From: JAKAGZ01 sp963772675
GTDB lineage: Bacteria; Bacteroidota; Ignavibacteria; Ignavibacteriales; Ignavibacteriaceae
Length of the DNA: 64,000 bases
Direction: 5' to 3'
Assembly: GCA_963772675.1 (NCBI GenBank)
Contig: CAVYYF010000010.1
Coordinates: forward strand, 1 to 64,000
The translations under genes were made by a program, and so were the position numbers. Every line of letters starts with the position of its first letter. Within the stretch, counting starts at the first letter, position 1. The notes under the pieces are model-generated. The model was not told the origin of the DNA. It made no database searches and saw only the letters and a list, made by a program, of their open reading frames with translations. Of this stretch, positions 58,694 through 64,000 are shown piece after piece.

Positions 58694-60223
58694 ATGAGCC
58701 AAAAATTACTTCTGGGAATTGATGTAGGAAGTTCTTCAATCAAGGCTTCACTGCTCAATGCAGATACAGGGGAACTTGTTAGTCTAGCCGCATCTCCGGA
58801 ACATGAAATGAAAATTAACGCACCCGAAATCGGATGGGCAGAACAGGACCCAAACACTTGGTGGGAACATGTAATATTGGCGGTTAAAAAATTATTTGCT
58901 TCCGATACAGGTAGAAAAAGTATAGCTCAGAATTATGAAATTATTGGGATAGGAATTTCTTACCAGATGCATGGATTAGTGTTGGTAGATAAAAATAAAA
59001 AAGTCTTGTATCCATCTATAATTTGGTGTGATAGTCGGGCCGTTGAGATTGGGCAAAAAGCCTTTTCTGATTTAGGGGAAGAAAATGCTTTAAGCACGCT
59101 CCTTAACTCACCAGGAAATTTTACTGCTTCAAAACTTAAATGGGTGAAAGACAACAGACCTGATTTGTATTCAAAAATCCATAAAATAATGCTCCCGGGC
59201 GACTATATTGCTATGAAATTAACAGATAAGGTTCGTACAACCATTAGCGGGTTAAGCGAAGGAATATTTTGGAATTTTGATAAGCAGAGTATTTCTGATG
59301 AATTAATTAATTATTTCGGTTTTGAAAAAGGATTGCTACCTGAATTGGTTCCGACATTTGGAAAGCAGGGTGAACTAACTAAGGAAGCTGCAAAAGAATT
59401 AAATCTAAAACCAGGTATTCCTATATCGTATCGTGCCGGAGATCAGCCTAATAATGCGTTATCTCTTAATGTTCTGAATCCGGGTGAGATAGCCACAACC
59501 GCAGGTACTTCAGGAGTAATATATGCTGTAACAGACAGAAATCTTTTCGATCCACAGAATAGGGTGAATACATTTGCCCACGTTAATTATACTAACGAAA
59601 ATCAGAACAAGGGTATATTACTTTGTATTAACGGAACAGGAATACAATATAGCTGGATAAAACAGAATATACTGGAAGACAAATATTCTTATAAAGAACT
59701 GAATGACTTTGCTTCCAAGATAGAAGCGGGTTCAGGAGGGATACTTTGCTTTCCTTTTGGCAATGGTGCAGAAAGAATTTTGGAGAATAAAGACATTAAT
59801 TGTCAATTCAGTAACATTAATTTTAATAGACATAACCTTGGACATTTAATCAGATCGGCGCAGGAAGGAATTGCTTTTTCATTTCGTTATGGTTTGGATA
59901 TTATGAAAAGTATGTGGAAATCTGCGGGTTTAGAAACAATGGAGGCTAAAGTAGTTAGAGCAGGTAATTCCAATTTGTTTCAAAGTGAAGTTTTCAGGGA
60001 AGCATTTGTTAATGTCTGCAATTTGGATCTGGAGATTTATAACACTGATGGTTCCCAGGGAGCCGCGCGTGGGGCCGGGATAGGAATTGGTTATTATACT
60101 AATAATGATGAGGCTTTCAAAGGCCTGAAGGTAATTGATAAACTAAAACCGGAAAAAGAGCTTGTAAGAAAATATGATTCCTGTTATCAAAATTGGAAAA
60201 ACCATTTGTTAACATTTAATTAA
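58694..60223 (+). CDS. xylB: Xylulokinase
   Basis: 509 residues, FGGY-family sugar kinase that phosphorylates D-xylulose with ATP. The N-terminal phosphate loop 'LLGIDVGSSSIKASLL', 'GISYQMHGLVLVDKN' (the Met-His-Gly motif of xylulokinases), 'AGDQPNNALSLNVL' with the catalytic-base Asp, 'TTAGTSGVIYA' and the C-terminal 'GNSNLFQSEVFREAFVN' / 'DGSQGAARGAGIGIGYY' blocks are all present. Start ATG 58694 follows AGAGAAAAG. First gene of the xylose operon, diverging from lacI, and immediately before xylA, which makes the substrate assignment firm. Confidence 0.95.
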   Translation: MSQKLLLGIDVGSSSIKASLLNADTGELVSLAASPEHEMKINAPEIGWAEQDPNTWWEHVILAVKKLFASDTGRKSIAQNYEIIGIGISYQMHGLVLVDKNKKVLYPSIIWCDSRAVEIGQKAFSDLGEENALSTLLNSPGNFTASKLKWVKDNRPDLYSKIHKIMLPGDYIAMKLTDKVRTTISGLSEGIFWNFDKQSISDELINYFGFEKGLLPELVPTFGKQGELTKEAAKELNLKPGIPISYRAGDQPNNALSLNVLNPGEIATTAGTSGVIYAVTDRNLFDPQNRVNTFAHVNYTNENQNKGILLCINGTGIQYSWIKQNILEDKYSYKELNDFASKIEAGSGGILCFPFGNGAERILENKDINCQFSNINFNRHNLGHLIRSAQEGIAFSFRYGLDIMKSMWKSAGLETMEAKVVRAGNSNLFQSEVFREAFVNVCNLDLEIYNTDGSQGAARGAGIGIGYYTNNDEAFKGLKVIDKLKPEKELVRKYDSCYQNWKNHLLTFN

Positions 60224-60326
60224 GACTTGATATATATTAATCTTTAGTGTTGTAGACCTATCTTTGTACATTTCTTCAACAGAAATTATTTAATTATAAA
60301 TTATGTAGTAGACAGTCTATTATTTA

Positions 60327-60368
60327 TTGACATTGTAATTAATATTTTGTTATATTAAATCGATTCAA
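60327..60368 (+). promoter_or_regulatory. xylA promoter with overlapping operator
   Basis: TTGACA (60327-60332), an 18-nt spacer and TATATT (60351-60356) form a sigma70-type promoter. The operator-like TTAAATCGATTCAA (60355-60368) overlaps the -10 end, so a bound repressor would block initiation. The start codon is ~115 nt further on. Confidence 0.6.
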
Positions 60369-60482
60369 ATAAAATTGAACTGCTAAATTTTCACCAATTT
60401 ATTTTGAAATAAATGAAACATTTTTTGGGGTGAAAATAAAGAGGTGTGTTTTTCAAGATTAAAGAACAAATAGGAATAAAAA

Positions 60483-61802
60483 TTGCAAAATAAATACTTT
60501 TCTAAAGTCGACAAACCAATTCTTTACGAAGGAAAAACTTCAAAAAATCCTTTAGCATTTAAATACTACAATAAGAACCAGAAAGTAGGTAAACAGACAA
60601 TGGGCGAGCACCTTCGCTTTGCCGTTGCTTACTGGCATACGTTTATGAATTCAGGTTCAGATATTTTTGGGGCCCCTGCTTTCACAAGAGAATGGCATAA
60701 ATTAACTAACCCAATAGATAGAGCTAAAGAAACTATGGATGCAGCCTTTGAGTTTTTCCATAAGCTTGGCGTTGATTATTATTGTTTCCACGATAGAGAC
60801 ATAGCCCCGGAAGGTGCAAACTTTTCTGAATCTTGCAAAAATTTAGAAGTAATTGTTGAGTATGCAAAGAAGATGCAGAAAGAAACAGGGATAAAACTTC
60901 TATGGGGAACGGCAAATTTATTCGGTAACCCTATTTATTCTCAGGGTGCTGCAACCAGTCCGAATGCCAATATTATGGCATTAGCATCAGCTCAGGTTAA
61001 AAATGCCATTGATGCAACTTATGAATTAGGCGGAGAGAATTATGTATTTTGGGGTGGACGTGAAGGTTACGAAACTCTGTTAAACACTGATATGAAAAGA
61101 GAACAGGAACAATTAGCCCGCTTTCTTCATATGGCTGTGGATTATAAGAAAAAAATAGGGTTCAAAGGTCAGTTTCTTATAGAGCCAAAGCCTTGTGAAC
61201 CTATGAAGCACCAATATGATGCCGATGCTGCTACGGCTCTTTACTTCCTTAAGGAATATGATTTAATTGATTATTTCAAACTAAACATTGAAGCGAATCA
61301 CGCTACTTTGGCAGGCAGTTCATTTCAACATGAACTTACAGTAGCCTCAGCCGCTGGAAAGTTGGGTAGCGTAGACGCTAACCGCGGAGATTTACTACTT
61401 GGTTGGGATACTGATCAATTTCCGACTGATATTTACGATACAACTTTTGCAATGTTTGTCATCTTAAACCAAAATGGCCTAGGAACGGGCGGTTTAAACT
61501 TTGATGCAAAAGTAAGACGCAGTTCGAATGATCCGACTGATCTGTTTTACGCACATATTGGCGGAATGGATACATTTGCAAGAGGCCTTATAATAGCACA
61601 TCAGATAATTGAAGATAAACAAATCAGTAACTTTATAGAGGAAAGATATGGTAGTTTTAGCTCGGGCATAGGCGCAAAAATTTTATCAAAGCAAACCGGG
61701 CTGGAAGAAATAGAAAAATGGGTCATTGAACAACCCGCACCGACTCTACAAAGTGGCAGACAGGAAATGTTGGAGAATATAATTAATTCATATATTCTAT
61801 AA
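60483..61802 (+). CDS. xylA: Xylose isomerase
   Basis: 439 residues, class II metal-dependent isomerase of D-xylose to D-xylulose. Signatures: 'DYYCFHDRDIAPEG' (catalytic His and Asp), 'KLLWGTANLFGNPIYSQGAATSP', 'FLIEPKPCEPMKHQYD' (metal Glu), 'KLNIEANHATLAGSSFQHEL' and 'GSVDANRGDLLLGWDTDQFPTD' (metal Asp cluster). The start is a TTG codon at 60483 with AGGA a few bases upstream; no ATG fits as well. It has its own promoter and operator behind xylB and leads into a GH3 gene. Confidence 0.95.
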   Translation: MQNKYFSKVDKPILYEGKTSKNPLAFKYYNKNQKVGKQTMGEHLRFAVAYWHTFMNSGSDIFGAPAFTREWHKLTNPIDRAKETMDAAFEFFHKLGVDYYCFHDRDIAPEGANFSESCKNLEVIVEYAKKMQKETGIKLLWGTANLFGNPIYSQGAATSPNANIMALASAQVKNAIDATYELGGENYVFWGGREGYETLLNTDMKREQEQLARFLHMAVDYKKKIGFKGQFLIEPKPCEPMKHQYDADAATALYFLKEYDLIDYFKLNIEANHATLAGSSFQHELTVASAAGKLGSVDANRGDLLLGWDTDQFPTDIYDTTFAMFVILNQNGLGTGGLNFDAKVRRSSNDPTDLFYAHIGGMDTFARGLIIAHQIIEDKQISNFIEERYGSFSSGIGAKILSKQTGLEEIEKWVIEQPAPTLQSGRQEMLENIINSYIL

Positions 61803-61828
61803 CTTGTTATTTAATACGGAATTAAAAA

Positions 61829-64000
61829 ATGTCTGAAAAACTCACCCAAGACGAACCCCTAAATCATGTTAAAGCATTTGCCTTCAAAAATCCTAAGTTA
61901 TCAATTGACGAAAGAGTAAGCGATCTATTGAGCCAAATGACTCTTGAGGAAAAAGTGGCTCAGATGCTGTGTGTTTGGGGAGAGAAACAAAATATACTTT
62001 GTGATACGGAAGGTATTTTAAAATTTGATAATTTAAGATCTGCTTTTAAAAATGGAATAGGGCAGATAGCAAGATTAAGTGACACGTGTGGTGGACGTTC
62101 TCCGCTAGAAATGGCGGATCTTGCAAACTCACTTCAAAAATTTTTAGTAGAAGAAACACGACTTGGAATACCTGTAATTTTTCATGAAGAATGCCTTCAT
62201 GGTCTGGCAGGTAAAGCAGCAACGAGTTACCCCCAACCAATTGGCCTTGCATCTACATTTAATCCTTCACTTATCGAAGAAGTATTTTCTTCCATTGCTG
62301 AAGAAGTACGTACAAGAGGTGCACATCAGGCACTCACTCCTGTTCTAGATGTTTGCCGCGATCCACGGTGGGGTAGAGTGGAAGAAACTTTTGGTGAAGA
62401 TCCTTACCTGATTTCAAAACTTGGTATTGCCTTATTAAAAGGATTACAGGGCGATGGAGATTACGCAAATAAAAAAAATATTATCGCAACCCTGAAACAT
62501 TTTGCTGCGCACGGGCAACCCGAATCCGGATCAAATTGTGGGCCCGCTAACTTTTCACTTCGTGTATTGCTTGATGTTTACCTTTTCCCATTTAAGGAAG
62601 CCATTCAAAAAGGGAATGCAGTTAGCATTATGGCATCCTATAATGAAATTGACGGGGTTCCTTCACACGCAAACAAATGGCTTTTACGTGATATACTTCG
62701 TGACCAGTGGGGATTTGATGGATATGTGGTTTCCGATTATTATGCAATTACAGAATTAAATTACAGAAAAGAAACGATAGGACATTCTGTAGCAAAGGAT
62801 AAAAAGGAAGCCGCTCTTTTAGCTTTATTAGCTGGTGTAAATATAGAGTTTCCTGATCCTGATTGCTATCCACATCTGATCAGTCTTGTCGAAGAAGGCA
62901 GGATAGAAGAGTCAATGCTGGATGAATTGACAAGACCACTTTTGAAGTTCAAGTTTGAATTAGGATTGTTCGAAGATCCTTATGTTGATCCGAAATTAAT
63001 CCAGAATGGGGAAAGGCTGGAAAAAGACAGGCAAATTGCTTTGCAATCAGCTCAAGAAACAATAACATTATTAAAAAACGAAAATAACTTATTGCCACTG
63101 AAATTAGATAGCGAAAAAACTATAGCCGTAATTGGTCCAAATGCTGATCGTATACTTTTAGGTGGTTACAGCGGTAAACCAAAATTTTATACCTCAGTGT
63201 TGCAGGGTATTAAAGAGCAATTTTCTTTAGGTAATAACGGCAGTGAAGAAATCAAAAACATTCTATACAGTGAAGGATGTAAATTAACTGTAGATGGTTC
63301 CTGGGACCTAGATGAAATAAAATTGCCTGATCCTGAAGAAAATAAAAAAATGATTAAAGAGGCAGTTCAGACAGCAAAGAAAGCGGATATTGTTATTCTT
63401 GCTTTAGGTGATAACGAACAAACATCAAGAGAAGCCTGGAATCTAGATCATATGGGAGACAGAACCTGCCTTGAGCTTTTCGGTATGCAAAACCAATTGG
63501 TTGAAGCTGTTGTTGCTGCAGGCAAACCCGTTATTGCTGTCTTAATTAATGGAAGGCCGATATCAATTAATTATATCAAAAAGAATGTTCCAGCTATTCT
63601 TGAATGCTGGTATCTTGGTCAGGAAACCGGTAAAGCAATAGCCGATGTGATTTTCGGAAATTATAATCCGGGCGGAAAGCTGCCAATATCAATCCCGAGA
63701 TCGTCAGGACATATTCCCTGTCATTATAACTATAAACCTACTGCGCGAAGAGGTTATCTGTTTGATGATATTACTCCTCTATATCCTTTCGGCTTCGGAT
63801 TAAGTTATACAACATTTAGCATAAGTGAACCAAAGATTGAGAAAAAGGTTATCAGGACTAATGAATCTACAAAGGTATCTGTTGAAGTTAAAAATAACGG
63901 CGACAAACAGGGAGATGAAGTTGTTCAAATGTACATTCGCGATCTTGTAAGTTCAGTTACCCGACCAGTGAAAGAACTTAAAGGATTTAAAAGATATCTC
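61829..64000 (+). CDS. GH3 beta-glycosidase (beta-xylosidase/glucosidase), cytoplasmic, 3'-truncated by window
   Basis: ATG 61829 opens a frame that runs off the right edge with no stop, 724 codons visible. GH3 blocks: 'RLGIPVIFHEECLHGLAG', 'ALTPVLDVCRDPRWGRVEETFGEDPYL', 'KHFAAHGQPESG' and nucleophile Asp in 'GFDGYVVSDYYAI'. The GH3 C-domain follows ('TIAVIGPNADRILLGGYSG', 'VILALGDNEQTSREAW', 'NPGGKLPISIPRS') and then a fibronectin-III-like domain ('VSVEVKNNGDKQGDEVVQMYIRD'). No signal peptide (MSEKLTQDEP), so it likely hydrolyses imported xylo-oligosaccharides. It lies 26 nt after xylA, so beta-xylosidase is the likeliest activity. Confidence 0.9.
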   Translation, partial: MSEKLTQDEPLNHVKAFAFKNPKLSIDERVSDLLSQMTLEEKVAQMLCVWGEKQNILCDTEGILKFDNLRSAFKNGIGQIARLSDTCGGRSPLEMADLANSLQKFLVEETRLGIPVIFHEECLHGLAGKAATSYPQPIGLASTFNPSLIEEVFSSIAEEVRTRGAHQALTPVLDVCRDPRWGRVEETFGEDPYLISKLGIALLKGLQGDGDYANKKNIIATLKHFAAHGQPESGSNCGPANFSLRVLLDVYLFPFKEAIQKGNAVSIMASYNEIDGVPSHANKWLLRDILRDQWGFDGYVVSDYYAITELNYRKETIGHSVAKDKKEAALLALLAGVNIEFPDPDCYPHLISLVEEGRIEESMLDELTRPLLKFKFELGLFEDPYVDPKLIQNGERLEKDRQIALQSAQETITLLKNENNLLPLKLDSEKTIAVIGPNADRILLGGYSGKPKFYTSVLQGIKEQFSLGNNGSEEIKNILYSEGCKLTVDGSWDLDEIKLPDPEENKKMIKEAVQTAKKADIVILALGDNEQTSREAWNLDHMGDRTCLELFGMQNQLVEAVVAAGKPVIAVLINGRPISINYIKKNVPAILECWYLGQETGKAIADVIFGNYNPGGKLPISIPRSSGHIPCHYNYKPTARRGYLFDDITPLYPFGFGLSYTTFSISEPKIEKKVIRTNESTKVSVEVKNNGDKQGDEVVQMYIRDLVSSVTRPVKELKGFKRYL

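Overview
The window looks like an Ignavibacteria/Melioribacter-type member of the Bacteroidota-Ignavibacteriota group. Evidence: AT-rich coding sequence, several secreted proteins ending in the 'NYPNPFNPTT' type IX secretion (T9SS) sorting domain, TonB-dependent receptors with carboxypeptidase-regulatory N-domains, and FecI/FecR signalling. It is almost entirely a hemicellulose (xylan, arabinan, xyloglucan) degradation and sugar-uptake region. The first ~2.64 kb is foreign: it is visibly GC-richer and carries a DUF417 - MarR - pirin - DoxX - flavin-oxidoreductase series on the plus strand resembling Planctomycetes-type genes. At ~2640-2650 it meets the rest, cutting a flavin oxidoreductase after ~12 codons and removing the C-terminus of a secreted protein on the other strand. 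This looks like an assembly chimera rather than biology.

Layout after the junction, minus strand to 58.3 kb. 2.6-8.7 kb: truncated secreted protein, GH67 alpha-glucuronidase, small secreted protein, GH97. 8.8-13.4 kb: monosaccharide module (FucU mutarotase, Zn-dehydrogenase, aldo/keto reductase, small membrane protein, sodium:solute symporter). 13.5-20.6 kb: three GH43 enzymes plus a Tat/DUF362/T9SS protein. 20.7-25.7 kb: XylR-like regulator, GH9 endoglucanase and an acetyl-xylan-esterase-like hydrolase. 26.0-35.2 kb: ECF sigma - FecR - STN/TonB receptor followed by a tandemly duplicated pair (DUF4249 lipoprotein + T9SS beta-propeller). 35.3-43.5 kb: GH95, GH27-NPCBM, GH51-PA14 and GH35. 43.7-53.6 kb: two paralogous T9SS beta-helix proteins flanking an SGNH-TPR protein, a polytopic spermidine-synthase-like protein and a PpiC-type lipoprotein. 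53.7-56.8 kb: a second TonB receptor. 57.3-64 kb: lacI-type repressor (minus), then xylB, xylA and a GH3 beta-glycosidase (plus), the last running off the edge.

How it fits together: secreted or T9SS-anchored GH9/GH43/GH51/GH67/GH95/GH27/GH35 enzymes and an esterase would strip and cut xylan and xyloglucan. TonB receptors and the SSS symporter would import products, the cytoplasmic GH3 would finish the oligomers, and XylA/XylB would feed xylose to the pentose phosphate pathway. A 14-bp palindrome (TTGAATCGATTCAA and close variants) lies upstream of the second TonB receptor, of lacI/xylB and of xylA, and suggests one LacI regulon. No SusD homologue is visible.

Many genes are interrupted by single-base indels, most near homopolymers, in both the foreign and the main part. 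These probably reflect sequencing or assembly error; I give whole-gene spans and note each break. No tRNA, rRNA, CRISPR array or transposase was recognised.
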